Positions 40,468 through 49,421 of a stretch of 56,187 nucleotides of DNA are shown here, piece after piece. Under the pieces are notes generated by a model. That model saw nothing but the letters and a program-made list of their open reading frames with translations. It had not been told where the DNA came from and did no database searches. Made by a program: the position numbers and the translations under genes. The stretch is from Hyphomicrobiales bacterium (lineage in GTDB: Bacteria; Pseudomonadota; Alphaproteobacteria; Rhizobiales; Beijerinckiaceae), in assembly GCA_025356415.1 (NCBI GenBank), contig JANXTB010000166.1, positions 1 to 56,187 on the forward strand, in the 5' to 3' direction. Within the stretch, counting starts at the first letter, position 1. Every line of letters begins with the position of its first letter.

Positions 40468-41238
40468 ATGCTGAAATACGCCAATCCGACCCTGTTCTCG
40501 GGCCTCGTCGCCAAGGTCTTGCCCTGGCTCGCGGGCGCGACTGCGCTCGCCTTTGCGATTGGCCTCTGGGGCGCGTTCTTCACATCGCCCGCCGATTACC
40601 AGCAGGGCGACACGGTGCGGATCATGTACATCCATGTGCCCGCCGCCTGGCTGTCGATGTTCTGCTACGCGACCATGACTGCAAGCGCGCTTGGCACGCT
40701 GGTCTGGCGACATCCGCTGGCCGACGCCGCGCAGAAGGCCGCAGCGCCGCTGGGCGCGGGCTTCACCTTCATCTGCCTCGTCACCGGCTCGCTGTGGGGC
40801 AAGCCAATGTGGGGCACGTGGTGGGTGTGGGATGCACGCCTCACCTCGGTGCTCGTGCTCTTCGTCATCTATCTCGGCCTGATTGCGCTTTGGCAGACCA
40901 TCGAGGAGCCCTCGCGCGCGGCCCGCGCCGCCGCCATCCTCACGCTGGTCGGCGTGGTCAATCTGCCGATCATCAAATTCTCGGTTGATTGGTGGAACAC
41001 GCTGCATCAGCCGGCGTCGGTGTTCCGGCTCGGCGGACCGACGATCGCGGCCTCCATGCTGTGGCCGCTTCTCGTCATGGGCCTCGCGTTCACACTGCTG
41101 TTCACGACGCTGCATCTGATGTCGACCCGCAACGAGATCCTGCGCCGGCGCCTGCGCCGCCTCGCCATGCAGGCGGCGAACGGCGGCGAGGCGGCGCGGC
41201 CCGCGCATCGCCTGACCATGCAGGAGGGCTCGCGATGA
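40468..41238 (+). CDS. ccmC: Haem exporter protein CcmC
   Basis: 256 residues from ATG 40468 (MLKYANPTLFSGLVAKVLPW). Haem-handling protein with the WWVWDARLTSVLVLF tryptophan-rich motif, conserved periplasmic His in IMYIHVPAAWLSMF and NTLHQPAS, and six membrane segments. It passes haem to CcmE. CcmE itself is not in this operon section, so it is encoded elsewhere. Stop overlaps the ccmD start. Confidence 0.96.
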   Translation: MLKYANPTLFSGLVAKVLPWLAGATALAFAIGLWGAFFTSPADYQQGDTVRIMYIHVPAAWLSMFCYATMTASALGTLVWRHPLADAAQKAAAPLGAGFTFICLVTGSLWGKPMWGTWWVWDARLTSVLVLFVIYLGLIALWQTIEEPSRAARAAAILTLVGVVNLPIIKFSVDWWNTLHQPASVFRLGGPTIAASMLWPLLVMGLAFTLLFTTLHLMSTRNEILRRRLRRLAMQAANGGEAARPAHRLTMQEGSR

Positions 41239-41372
41239 TCGCCCATGTCGGTTTCATCGCCGTCGCCTACGCGCTCTCGATCGCCGTCATCGGCGGCATG
41301 ATCGGCGCGATCGTTTATGAGCACCGGCGCCTGAGGCGCGAGCTGTCGCGCTTCGAGGATCGCGACTCATGA
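41235..41372 (+). CDS. ccmD: Haem exporter protein CcmD
   Basis: 45 residues, too short for a separate entry in the track (seen only as the end of another ORF). One membrane segment (VGFIAVAYALSIAVIGGMIG) followed by the basic YEHRRLRRELSRFEDRDS tail typical of CcmD. ATGA overlaps join it to ccmC and to ccmG. Small membrane subunit of the CcmABCD complex that helps release holo-CcmE. Confidence 0.9.
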   Translation: MIAHVGFIAVAYALSIAVIGGMIGAIVYEHRRLRRELSRFEDRDS

Positions 41373-41953
41373 TCGAGAGCAAACGCCGCATTCCCTGGCT
41401 GGCGCTGCTGCCGCTGCTCGCCTTCGTGGCGCTGGCAGGCCTGTTTCTGGTGCGCCTTTACAGCGGCGATCCCGCGCGCCTGCCGTCCGCGCTGATCGGC
41501 AAACAGGCGCCGAAATTCGCGCTGCCGGCGATTGAGGGCGCGACCGGCGAAGGTTTTTCAGACGCCGATCTCAAGCAGGGCCAGGTCACGCTGGTGAATA
41601 TTTTCGCGTCGTGGTGCGTGCCGTGCCGCGAGGAACATCCGATCCTCATGCAAATGGCGAAAGACCCGAAGCTGAAAGCGCTCGGCGTTCGTGTCTATGG
41701 CTTGAACTACAAGGACGAGGCGGCCAACGCGCGCGGCTTCATCGCGCAATATGGCAATCCTTACGAACGCGTTGGCGCCGATGTGAAAGGCCGCGCGGGC
41801 ATCGACTGGGGCGTCTATGGCGTGCCCGAAACCTTCGTGGTGCGCGGCGACGGCTCGATCGCCTACAAGCAGATCGGCCCGATCTCGCAGGAAGCCCTGC
41901 GCGACAAGCTCATGCCCGCCATCGAGGCCGCAGCGAAAGCCCCGCGCGGCTAG
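41369..41953 (+). CDS. ccmG: Thiol:disulfide oxidoreductase CcmG/DsbE
   Basis: 194 residues: N-terminal membrane anchor (WLALLPLLAFVALAGLFLV) and a periplasmic thioredoxin fold with WCVPC in VNIFASWCVPCREEHPILM, the CcmG-type GLNYKDEAANARGF and the cis-Pro GVYGVPETFVV. It reduces the haem-binding cysteines of apocytochromes. Last four bases overlap the convergent SMR gene. Confidence 0.96.
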   Translation: MIESKRRIPWLALLPLLAFVALAGLFLVRLYSGDPARLPSALIGKQAPKFALPAIEGATGEGFSDADLKQGQVTLVNIFASWCVPCREEHPILMQMAKDPKLKALGVRVYGLNYKDEAANARGFIAQYGNPYERVGADVKGRAGIDWGVYGVPETFVVRGDGSIAYKQIGPISQEALRDKLMPAIEAAAKAPRG

Positions 41954-42291
41954 CTGACGAGCTTCAATCCGACGATGCCGAGCGTGATCAGCGCGATGCT
42001 TGCGACGCGCATGAAAGTCGCGGGTTCGTTGAAAAGATAAACGCCCAGCGCCGCGACGCCCACCGTGCCGATGCCGACCCAGATCGCATAGGCCGTGCCG
42101 AGCGGAATGGCTTTCAGCGACAGGCCGAGCAGGACGACGCTGAAGCCCATCGCCGCGACTGTAATTATACTCGGCCAAAGGCGCGTGAAACCGTCGGAAT
42201 AGCGAAGGCCCAGAGCCCAGACGATTTCGAGAACGCCGGCGCCAAACAGCAGCGCCCAGGCGAGCGCGGGCGAGATGTTGAAAGTAAACAT
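41950..42291 (-). CDS. SMR-family exporter, Gdx/SugE type
   Basis: 113 residues with four membrane segments. The first helix LLFGAGVLEIVWALGLRYSD carries the central Glu and the Gdx-like WALGL(R/K)Y..GFTRL pattern, unlike EmrE. GTAYAIWVGIGTVG is conserved. Gdx proteins export guanidinium; that specificity is by homology only. No guanidine riboswitch fits: ispZ ends 7 bases upstream. The genes are probably cotranscribed. Confidence 0.9.
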   Translation of the reverse strand: MFTFNISPALAWALLFGAGVLEIVWALGLRYSDGFTRLWPSIITVAAMGFSVVLLGLSLKAIPLGTAYAIWVGIGTVGVAALGVYLFNEPATFMRVASIALITLGIVGLKLVS

Positions 42292-42298
42292 CGCCCGC

Positions 42299-42910
42299 CT
42301 ACCAATGATCGCGGTTCTGCGCGTCTTCGTCCTTGAGCTCGTATTTCATGATGAGCGGAACCTGCGCGAGCGCAAAGACGATGGTCAGCGGCATGATGCC
42401 GAGCGCCTTGAAGCTCACCCAGAAATCAGTGGTCTGCGTGCGCCACACGACTTCATTCACAATGGCGAGCACATAAAAGAACAAGCCCCAGCGAAAAGTC
42501 ATCTTGCGCCAGCCTTCTTCTTTCAACTGAAGCACGGAATCGAGCACGACTGGCAACAGCGGGCGGCCGAGCGCGAGACCGCCGAGCAGCACCGTGCCGA
42601 AAATCGTGTTCACGATGGTCGGCTTCAGCTTGATGAACAGATCGTCGTGGAAGAAGAACGTCAGCGCGCCGAAGAAGACGACCGCGATCGCCGTCACCAC
42701 CGGCATGATCGGCAGGTGGCGCGTCAGCACCCATGAGGCGATGAGCGCGGCGATGGCGCCTGCCATCAGCACGCCGGTCGCCGGAAAAATGCCGAACTTC
42801 CAGTTGGTCAGGAAGAACAGGACCAGCGGCCCCATTTCGAGAACGAGCTTCAGCGTCGGGTTCTGCGCGCGGCGGCGCACGATGGAGGGCAGCGGCTTGG
42901 TTTCGGTCAT
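42299..42910 (-). CDS. yciB: Inner membrane septation protein YciB/IspZ
   Basis: 203 residues from ATG 42910 (MTETKPLPSIVRRRAQNPTL); the track start lies 48 codons early inside ftsY. Five or so membrane helices; motifs LEMGPLVLFFLTNWKFGIF, FHDDLFIKLKPTIVNTIFG and WRKMTFRWGLFFYVLAIVNE with NEVVWRTQTTDFWVSFK. Involved in cell envelope and septation in gammaproteobacteria and Shigella; role here inferred. It is 16 bases after ftsY, a pairing common in Rhizobiales. Confidence 0.95.
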   Translation of the reverse strand: MTETKPLPSIVRRRAQNPTLKLVLEMGPLVLFFLTNWKFGIFPATGVLMAGAIAALIASWVLTRHLPIMPVVTAIAVVFFGALTFFFHDDLFIKLKPTIVNTIFGTVLLGGLALGRPLLPVVLDSVLQLKEEGWRKMTFRWGLFFYVLAIVNEVVWRTQTTDFWVSFKALGIMPLTIVFALAQVPLIMKYELKDEDAQNRDHW

Positions 42911-42926
42911 GTCGATTTCCTGATGC

Positions 42927-44030
42927 TCACGCGTCGTCGAGCCCGGCGATGGCGCGGGCGAAATCGCGGGCCGTGAATGGCTCGAGATCGTCAGCGCCCT
43001 CGCCGACGCCGATGTAATGGACCGGTAGTTTGAACTTCTCCGCAATGGCGACAAGAATGCCGCCGCGCGCCGTGCCGTCGAGCTTGGTCATGACGAGGCC
43101 GGTGACGCCCGCGACGCGTCCGAAGATTTCGACCTGCGACAGCGCGTTCTGGCCGACCGTCGCGTCGAGCACGAGCAGCACCGCATGGGGCGCGGTCTCA
43201 TCGACCTTCTTCATCACGCGCACGACTTTTTCGAGTTCGGCCATCAGCTCGGCGCGGTTCTGCAACCGGCCCGCCGTGTCCATCAGCAGGATGTCGGCGC
43301 CCTGCTCGGCCGCTTCCTGAATGGCGTCAAAGGCGAGCCCCGCCGCATCGGCGCCTTGCGGACGCGCGATGACCTGCGCTCCGACGCGCGCGCCCCAGAT
43401 CTGCAATTGCTCGATCGCGGCTGCGCGGAACGTATCGCCCGCCGCGAGAACGACCTTCTTGCCGTCGCGCACGAAATTAGTCGCGAGCTTGCCGATGGTC
43501 GTCGTCTTGCCCGAGCCGTTGACGCCGACGACAAGAATCACAAACGGCTTCTTGCTGGCATCGACCGCGATGGGGTGCGCGACTGGCGCCAGCACCGCCT
43601 CGACCTCGCGCGCCAGCACATCCTTGACTTCGGAAGGCTCGATATCCTTCTCGAACCGGCCCTTGCCGACCGCGTCGCGAATGCGGGTCGCCATGGCGAC
43701 GCCGAGATCCGCCTGGATGAGCACATCCTCCAGCTCGTCGAGCATGGCCGCGTCGAGCTTGCGCTTGGTGAAGATGTCGGTGATGCCCTGGCCGATGGCC
43801 GAGGACGAGCGCGACAGACCGCCGCGCAGCCGCTCCCACCAGGATTTCTTCGGCGCATCCGGCACTGGCTCGGGCGCGACGATGGCGTGTGGTTCCGGGG
43901 CAGGCGCGGGCGCAGGCTCAGGCGCGGGCGCGGGCCCACTTTCAGCCGCGGGCGCTTCGCCGCGACCGAACAACCGCCCGAACAATCCCGCCTTGCGCGG
44001 CTTTTCGCCTTCGCTCTCGTCGCTCGCCAT
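42927..44030 (-). CDS. ftsY: Signal recognition particle receptor FtsY
   Basis: 367 residues. Acidic, Pro/Ala-rich N-terminus (APAAESGPAPAPEPAPAPAP), then NG domain: ILVVGVNGSGKTTTIGKLA (G1), AAGDTFRAAAIEQLQIWGAR, ILLMDTAGRLQNRAELM, VMTKLDGTARGG and HYIGVGEGADDLEPF. Docks ribosome-nascent chain complexes via Ffh. No start ambiguity; upstream lies the divergent pseudouridine synthase. Confidence 0.98.
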   Translation of the reverse strand: MASDESEGEKPRKAGLFGRLFGRGEAPAAESGPAPAPEPAPAPAPEPHAIVAPEPVPDAPKKSWWERLRGGLSRSSSAIGQGITDIFTKRKLDAAMLDELEDVLIQADLGVAMATRIRDAVGKGRFEKDIEPSEVKDVLAREVEAVLAPVAHPIAVDASKKPFVILVVGVNGSGKTTTIGKLATNFVRDGKKVVLAAGDTFRAAAIEQLQIWGARVGAQVIARPQGADAAGLAFDAIQEAAEQGADILLMDTAGRLQNRAELMAELEKVVRVMKKVDETAPHAVLLVLDATVGQNALSQVEIFGRVAGVTGLVMTKLDGTARGGILVAIAEKFKLPVHYIGVGEGADDLEPFTARDFARAIAGLDDA

Positions 44031-44136
44031 CAGATCCCGAATGTGTCAGTGAAGCGCGGCGGCAGCCGGCCCTTGCGATATGTGGCCCCTCGCATAGCCG
44101 TTTCGAGCCCGAACCGGAAGTGAGAAGCGTTTCGTG

Positions 44137-44886
44137 ATGACGCCCGACGAGATCAACGCCCGCCTGCTCTACCGCGACGGCCTCATCCTGGTGGTCGACA
44201 AGCCCGCGGGCATTGCGGTCCACAAGGGGCCGAAGGGCGGGCCGAGCTTGGAAGATTCCTTCGACGCGCTGCGCTTCGGCCTGCCGCGCGCGCCCTCGCT
44301 GGCGCATCGGCTCGACCGCGACACTTCCGGCTGCCTCGTGCTGGGGCGTCACCGCAAGGCGCTCGAAAAACTTGGCCTGATGTTCAAGCAGGGGAAGATT
44401 TCCAAGACCTATTGGGCGATCGTCGAAGGCGGGCCGGCGGCGGACGAGGGCCTGATCGACCTGCCGCTCGGCCGTCTCGACGCCGGGCGCGGCTGGTGGA
44501 TGAAGGTCGATCCTGTCGCGGGCCTGCCGTCGAAGACGCTCTGGAAGGTGCTGGGGCGCGGCGAGCGTCTGGGCAAGGCGATCGCCTGGATGGAATTCCA
44601 GCCCCTCACCGGCCGCACGCATCAGCTGCGCGTCCATTCCTCCGCGCTCAGCTGGCCGATTGCCGGCGATCCGATCTACGGCAGCGCAGGCCGCGAAAGC
44701 GAACTGCCGCTGCACCTGCACGCGCGGGGCGTGAAGATCCCGCTCTCGAACAACAAGCCGCCTGTGGAAGTGGAAGCGCCTGTGCCGGACCATATGCGGG
44801 AGTTGTTGGCGGTTTGCGGATGGACGGGTGAGCCCGTCCCTTCTCCCGCATTGGCCGGGGAGTCGCACCCCTCTACTGCGCCTTGA
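44137..44886 (+). CDS. RluA-family RNA pseudouridine synthase
   Basis: 249 residues (a GTG three bases earlier is an alternative start). Catalytic motif SLAHRLDRDTSGCLVL with the Asp; KTYWAIVEGGP; PLTGRTHQLRVHSSALSWPI; GDPIYG. No S4 domain, so a RluC-minus-S4 or RluA-type enzyme; whether rRNA or tRNA is the target is not visible. The last ~20 residues (EPVPSPALAGESHPSTAP) are encoded by a family 1 repeat half. The end overlaps the convergent transporter gene. Confidence 0.92.
   Translation: MTPDEINARLLYRDGLILVVDKPAGIAVHKGPKGGPSLEDSFDALRFGLPRAPSLAHRLDRDTSGCLVLGRHRKALEKLGLMFKQGKISKTYWAIVEGGPAADEGLIDLPLGRLDAGRGWWMKVDPVAGLPSKTLWKVLGRGERLGKAIAWMEFQPLTGRTHQLRVHSSALSWPIAGDPIYGSAGRESELPLHLHARGVKIPLSNNKPPVEVEAPVPDHMRELLAVCGWTGEPVPSPALAGESHPSTAP
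44835..44862. repeat. Family 1 repeat half, copy E (coding)
   Basis: GTCCCTTCTCCCGCATTGGC.. matches the left unit of copies A-D with some decay, inside the 3' end of the pseudouridine synthase gene. It supplies the C-terminal tail of that protein. Confidence 0.6.
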
Positions 44887-45838
44887 TGTTTCCCTTCTTG
44901 ATCGCGTCCGTCCAGCGCGCCGCCTCTTTCTGCGTAAACGCGCCGAGCGCTTCAGGCGTATCCTGTCCCGCAACCGGCAATTCGGACGCGAGGTCCTCGA
45001 TGCGCTTGCGCAAGGCGGGATCCTTGTAGGCGGCCTTCATGGTCTCGGTGAGCCTGGCGAGCACCGGCTTCGGCGTTCCCGCTATGGCGTACATGGCAGT
45101 GGCGGCCGAGACTTCGTAACCCGGCAGGCCGGCCTCGGCCGACGTCGGAATGTTGGGAAGGCCCGGGAAGCGCGTCGCCTGCGCGACAGCCAGCACGCGC
45201 ACCGTGCCGCCCTGGTATTGTCCCATCATGTTGAGGCCCTGGTCGCACATGAGATCCAGCGTGCCGGCGACAAGATCGTTCAGCGCCGGGCCGGTGCCGC
45301 GATAGGGCACGTGCACGATGTCGATGCCCGCCTGCTGGCCAAACAGCACGCAGGCGAGATGCGTCGCCGAACCCGCGCCCGCCGAGCCATAATTCAGCTT
45401 GCCGGGATTGGCCTTGGCGTAGGCAATGAACTCCTTGAGATTCGTCGCGGGCAGATCTTTCCTGATCACGATGTAATGCGCCGCGAAGGCGAGCGTCCCG
45501 ATCGGCTCGAAGTTCTTGACCGGGTCATATTGCGCGGACGGATAAAGCACCGGGCCCGCGACATGCGGCGCCACATTGTGCACGAAGATCGTGTAGCCAT
45601 CGGGCGCCGCACGCAGCGCGCCTGACGTGCCGCCCGCGCCAGCGGCGTTTTCGATCACGAATTGCTGGCCGAGCGCACGCGAGAAAAATTCGCCGTAGAT
45701 GCGCGCTGCGACATCGGTCGGCCCGCCCGCGGCGAATGGCACGACAATAGTGACAGGCCTGGAGGGGTATTCCTGCGCTGCGGCGGGAGCCATGGCGGCG
45801 AACGTGGCTGCAAGCACGATAAGGCTGCGAAACTTCAT
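44873..45838 (-). CDS. Tripartite tricarboxylate transporter (Bug family) substrate-binding protein
   Basis: 321 residues. Signal peptide (LIVLAATFAAMAPAAA-QE), then the Bug motif YPSRPVTIVVPFAAGGPTDV, QQFVIENAAGAGGTSGALRA, GYTIFVHNVAPH, and VPYRGTGPALNDLVAGTLDL. The periplasmic protein binds a carboxylate, unknown here. No TctA/TctB membrane genes are nearby, a frequent situation for Bug proteins. It overlaps the convergent pseudouridine synthase by 14 bases. Confidence 0.93.
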   Translation of the reverse strand: MKFRSLIVLAATFAAMAPAAAQEYPSRPVTIVVPFAAGGPTDVAARIYGEFFSRALGQQFVIENAAGAGGTSGALRAAPDGYTIFVHNVAPHVAGPVLYPSAQYDPVKNFEPIGTLAFAAHYIVIRKDLPATNLKEFIAYAKANPGKLNYGSAGAGSATHLACVLFGQQAGIDIVHVPYRGTGPALNDLVAGTLDLMCDQGLNMMGQYQGGTVRVLAVAQATRFPGLPNIPTSAEAGLPGYEVSAATAMYAIAGTPKPVLARLTETMKAAYKDPALRKRIEDLASELPVAGQDTPEALGAFTQKEAARWTDAIKKGNIKAQ

Positions 45839-45946
45839 TCCGTTTCCTCCAGGCGTTTCCTGTCACCCGATCTGATCGCCGGGCGTCCAAGCGTACGCTA
45901 GCGCGCCTTCAGCCCAAGCGAAAGCGAGACCTCTGGCTCATGCGGG

Positions 45947-47194
45947 TCACGATGCCGAGAGAAGGAGACGGGCGCCGTCATCGCCAGCGACGCGCGCGTC
46001 GATCAGCATCCCCGGCGCGGCGCCGGGCGTAGCCACGGGCGTGAAATCTTCGGCGCGCCCGGTTCCGCCGCGCTCGGTGAGCACGCGAATTTGTCTGCCG
46101 GTTTGCTTCCGCAGATGTTCGTCGAGCGCAAGCGCGCCCTTGCCGCGCAGCCGCTTCGCGCGATCCTTGATCGCCTCGCGCGCCACTTGCGGCATGCGCG
46201 CAGCCGGCGTGCCGGGGCGCGGCGAATACGGAAACACATGCAGATGCGTGAGGCCACAGGCGTCGACTAGATCGAGGCTCTGCGAAAACATAACCTCCGT
46301 CTCGGTCGGAAAGCCCGCAATGATATCCGCGCCGAAGACGATGTCGGGCCGCAGCGCGCGCACCTGCGCGCAGAAAGCGATCGCTTCATCGCGCGAATGC
46401 CGGCGCTTCATGCGCTTCAGGATGAGATCATCGCCGGCCTGCAACGACAAATGCAGATGCGGCATGAAACGCGGCTCGGCGCCGATGACATCGAACAAAT
46501 CCGCATCCGCCTCGATGCAATCGATCGAGGACACGCGCAGCCGCTCCAGTTCGGGCACATGCCGCAAGATCTGTTTCACCAGTTTGCCGAACGATGGCCT
46601 GCCTGGAAGATCATGTCCCCACGATGTGATGTCGACGCCCGTCAGCACCGCTTCGCGATAGCCGTTGGCGCAAAGCTTGCGGATTTGCGTCACGACGTCA
46701 CCCGCAGCCGCCGAGCGCGAAGGCCCGCGTCCATAAGGAATGATGCAAAAGGTGCAACGGTGATCGCAGCCGTTCTGCACTTCGACGAAAGCGCGTGTGT
46801 GGCCTTCGATCGCATCAACCGCGCCAGCGACAAAATGATGCGCGGTTTCTGGCAGCGCGAAAATATCGTTGACGCGCGCCTGCGCGAGATCAGCCCAGAT
46901 TTCGGGCCGCGCCTTGTCGGCATTTCCGATCACAGCGCCGACCTCCGGCATGTCCTTAAAACTCTGCGGATCGATCTGCGCGGCGCAACCGGTGACGACG
47001 ATGCGCGCGCCGGGCCGCTCGCGGCTGGCGCGGCGAATGGCCTGGCGCGCCTGCTTCACGGCTTCCTGCGTCACCGCGCATGTGTTGAAAACAATCGTGT
47101 CGGCATGGCCGGCAGCTTCCGCCGCGCGGCGCACCGCCTCCGATTCCACCGCATTGAGGCGACAGCCGAAGGTGACGACGTCGACGCTGCTCAC
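45947..47194 (-). CDS. mtaB: tRNA t6A37 methylthiotransferase MtaB
   Basis: 415 residues from GTG 47194 ([20 protein letters not shown]), whose GTGA overlaps the dapF stop; the track start 65 codons upstream is wrong. UPF0004 domain with Cys in FGCRLN, FNTCAVT and VTGCAAQ; radical-SAM cluster [19 protein letters not shown] domain at the end ([20 protein letters not shown]). It adds methylthio to t6A37 in tRNAs reading ANN codons. The FGCRLN form fits MtaB more than MiaB. Confidence 0.93.
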   Translation of the reverse strand: MSSVDVVTFGCRLNAVESEAVRRAAEAAGHADTIVFNTCAVTQEAVKQARQAIRRASRERPGARIVVTGCAAQIDPQSFKDMPEVGAVIGNADKARPEIWADLAQARVNDIFALPETAHHFVAGAVDAIEGHTRAFVEVQNGCDHRCTFCIIPYGRGPSRSAAAGDVVTQIRKLCANGYREAVLTGVDITSWGHDLPGRPSFGKLVKQILRHVPELERLRVSSIDCIEADADLFDVIGAEPRFMPHLHLSLQAGDDLILKRMKRRHSRDEAIAFCAQVRALRPDIVFGADIIAGFPTETEVMFSQSLDLVDACGLTHLHVFPYSPRPGTPAARMPQVAREAIKDRAKRLRGKGALALDEHLRKQTGRQIRVLTERGGTGRAEDFTPVATPGAAPGMLIDARVAGDDGARLLLSAS

Positions 47195-48051
47195 GCGGCG
47201 CCCTGAAAGATTTCTGGCGCGAACACGCCTTCGCATTCGAGTTCGACCGGCCCGGTCATCAGCACATGGCCGTCGCTCTCGCGCCAATCGATGAAAAGAT
47301 CGCCGCCGGGAAGCGTGACGCGCGCGCGACGGTTGGTGAGATCGAGACGCGACGCACAGACCAAAGCCGCGCAGGCGCCAGAGCCGCAAGCCTGCGTCAG
47401 CCCGACGCCGCGTTCCCAGACCTTCAGCACGATGTGATCGCGCGAAGCGACATGCGCGAGCGAGATGTTGGCGCGCTCGGGGAACATCGGATGATGCTCG
47501 AGGCGCGGCCCGTTGATTGAAAGTTGATGCGCCTCGACATCATCGACGAAGAAGATCGCATGCGGATTGCCCATGTTGGCGACCGCGGGCGCGGTGAGCG
47601 CCGGGACATCGAAATCGAGCGAGATGCGGCGCGTGTCGGCGACATCGTCCCGCAGCGGAATCTCGCGCGCGCCAAGCAGCGGCGCGCCCATGTCGATGGT
47701 GAAGGACAGCGGCCCCTCGCGGCGGCATTCGAGAGGCCCGCGCACGGTCTCCACGACGATCACATCGCGCGTATCCTCGCGCAGAAGAACCCAGGCGACG
47801 CAGCGCGTGCCATTGCCGCAGGCGCCGCTCTCGCTGCCGTCATTGTTGAGAATGCGGACGAAGGCTTCTGTTCCGGGCGTCACGGCATCATGCAGCACCA
47901 TCAGCTGGTCGTAGGCGAGGCCCTTGCTGCGATGGATGGCGCGCGCCTCCTCCGGGCTGACGGCAAGCGCCGCGCCCCTCAGGTCGAGGACGATGATTTC
48001 ATTGCCGAGCCCGTTCATCTTGAAGAAGGGCCGGCCGGCAAGCTTGCTCAT
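47191..48051 (-). CDS. dapF: Diaminopimelate epimerase
   Basis: 286 residues from ATG 48051 ([20 protein letters not shown]). The two catalytic cysteines are in [18 protein letters not shown] and [20 protein letters not shown]. Converts LL- to meso-diaminopimelate for lysine and peptidoglycan; asd at 31 kb works earlier in the same route. Translationally coupled to mtaB, a linkage common in Rhizobiales. Confidence 0.97.
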   Translation of the reverse strand: MSKLAGRPFFKMNGLGNEIIVLDLRGAALAVSPEEARAIHRSKGLAYDQLMVLHDAVTPGTEAFVRILNNDGSESGACGNGTRCVAWVLLREDTRDVIVVETVRGPLECRREGPLSFTIDMGAPLLGAREIPLRDDVADTRRISLDFDVPALTAPAVANMGNPHAIFFVDDVEAHQLSINGPRLEHHPMFPERANISLAHVASRDHIVLKVWERGVGLTQACGSGACAALVCASRLDLTNRRARVTLPGGDLFIDWRESDGHVLMTGPVELECEGVFAPEIFQGAA

Positions 48052-48292
48052 GGGACGCCGCGCTGGTTTTGAACGGCGCTGCTTATAGGCCGAAAGCGCA
48101 CGCAGGGCCAGCAATCAGCGTCCCTTCGCGCAACCGCAGGCGTCCAGCAGCGTTACAGACGAGCCGAAGTTATGTGGCGACTTTTCATGTCGCTCATCAA
48201 CCGACTTGGCGAAACCCCGTTGATCGCCTCATATGGTGACCAGTGATTTGCCCGGCGCCGATGATGCGGACGCCGCTTGCGGAGCCGCAAAA

Positions 48293-48898
48293 ATGTTCAA
48301 GCCTTCCTGCTTCCCTACCCTGCGCATGGCGCTCACGGCCCTCGTGCTCGTGTGCGCAGCGCCTGCTTTCGCGCAGACGCCCGAGGCGACGCCCGCGCCT
48401 GACACCGGCCGCTCGACCGGCGACGCCTCCACCTCCACCGCCCAGCCGGTCCAGCTCACCGCCCGGCCCGCAGCGGTTATTTCCGGCGCCGCCGAGTGGG
48501 AGGAAGGCTTCGACACGATCACCAAAGCGTTCAACGACCTGCGCGCCGCCATGGATAAGGCCGGGCTCAAGCCGGGCGGCAAGCCGCTCACTGTCTTCGT
48601 TGAAACCGACGACCAGGGTTTCAAATACCAGGCGATGATCCCGCTCGCCTCAGCGCCTCCCGCTAACGTGACTCTGGCCTCGCCCGTGAAGATCGGCGAG
48701 ACGCCGGCTGGCCGCACGATGCGCTTCGAGCATCGCAGCGCCTATGACGACATCGATTCCACCTACGCGGCGATCACCGCCTATCTCGACGAAAAGGGCA
48801 TCGAAGCGAAGCCGATGTTCGTCGAGGAATATGTGACCGAGCCGAAAACGGCGGACGACGCAGGCCTGCAGGTCGATATCTACGTCTTCGTGAAGTAG
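48293..48898 (+). CDS. Exported GyrI-like/SOUL-type effector-binding domain protein
   Basis: 201 residues from ATG 48293; the track's earlier start lacks an RBS. Signal peptide (LTALVLVCAAPAFA-QT), a Thr/Pro-rich linker, then a domain like the AraC effector-binding (GyrI-like) fold: AEWEEGFDTITKAFNDLRAA, GGKPLTVFVETDDQGFKYQA, GRTMRFEHRSAYDDIDSTYA, AYLDEKGIEAKPMFVEEYVT. A lone, exported form suggests small-molecule binding in the periplasm, function unknown. Upstream of the Nudix gene on the same strand. Confidence 0.8.
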   Translation: MFKPSCFPTLRMALTALVLVCAAPAFAQTPEATPAPDTGRSTGDASTSTAQPVQLTARPAAVISGAAEWEEGFDTITKAFNDLRAAMDKAGLKPGGKPLTVFVETDDQGFKYQAMIPLASAPPANVTLASPVKIGETPAGRTMRFEHRSAYDDIDSTYAAITAYLDEKGIEAKPMFVEEYVTEPKTADDAGLQVDIYVFVK

Positions 48899-48922
48899 CG
48901 AACCGGGAGGCGATCAGGCGAA

Positions 48923-49402
48923 ATGAAGGACAAGGAGAAAGCGCCCACGCGCGCCCCCGAGCCGCGCACGCAATATGCGGCGCTGCCCTTTCGCCTGAAG
49001 CCGCAACGCGAGGTCATGCTCGTCTCGTCACGCGAGACAAAGCGCTGGGTGATTCCGAAAGGCTGGCCGATGAAGGGCCGCAAGCCTTTCGCGGCGGCGG
49101 CGCAAGAGGCGCTTGAGGAAGCAGGCGTCGTCGGCAAGGTCGAGAAGACGCCGCTCGGGTCCTATTCCTACGTCAAAAAGATGCGCAACGGCGCCGGCAT
49201 CCTGTGCCACGTCGACGTGTATGCGCTCCAGGTGCAGCGGCAACTCAAGAAGTGGCCAGAACGCGAGGAGCGCATCACGCGCTGGTTCCCGATCGAGCAG
49301 GCGGCAGAGGCGGTGCGCGAACCGGAGCTCGCAAAACTCATTCGAGCGTTCAGCGACGAGCCTGCGAGCGAAGCGGACGCGGCGGAAGTGAAAGTCGCGT
49401 AG
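48923..49402 (+). CDS. Nudix hydrolase
   Basis: 159 residues. A DIPP-like Nudix region: RWVIPKGWPMKGRKPFAAAA then QEALEEAGVVGKVEK. The box keeps GW..KG and EExG but the Arg before the first E of the REUxEE core is Gln, and the earlier Glu is Arg; the latter is common in this subfamily. Pyrophosphohydrolase activity on a phosphorylated metabolite is likely but unproven. A lysine/acid-rich tail follows. It converges with the carbonic anhydrase gene. Confidence 0.88.
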   Translation: MKDKEKAPTRAPEPRTQYAALPFRLKPQREVMLVSSRETKRWVIPKGWPMKGRKPFAAAAQEALEEAGVVGKVEKTPLGSYSYVKKMRNGAGILCHVDVYALQVQRQLKKWPEREERITRWFPIEQAAEAVREPELAKLIRAFSDEPASEADAAEVKVA

Positions 49403-49421
49403 AGAAGTCGCGTAGACGCGC

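Noticed and set aside
39047-41953. Incomplete cytochrome c maturation set (no ccmE, F, H)
   Set aside because: Rhizobiales often keep the cycHJKL genes apart from ccmABCDG, so absence here is not evidence of loss.
42292-42298. Guanidine riboswitch for the Gdx/SMR gene
   Set aside because: Only seven bases separate it from the upstream same-strand gene, too short for the element.
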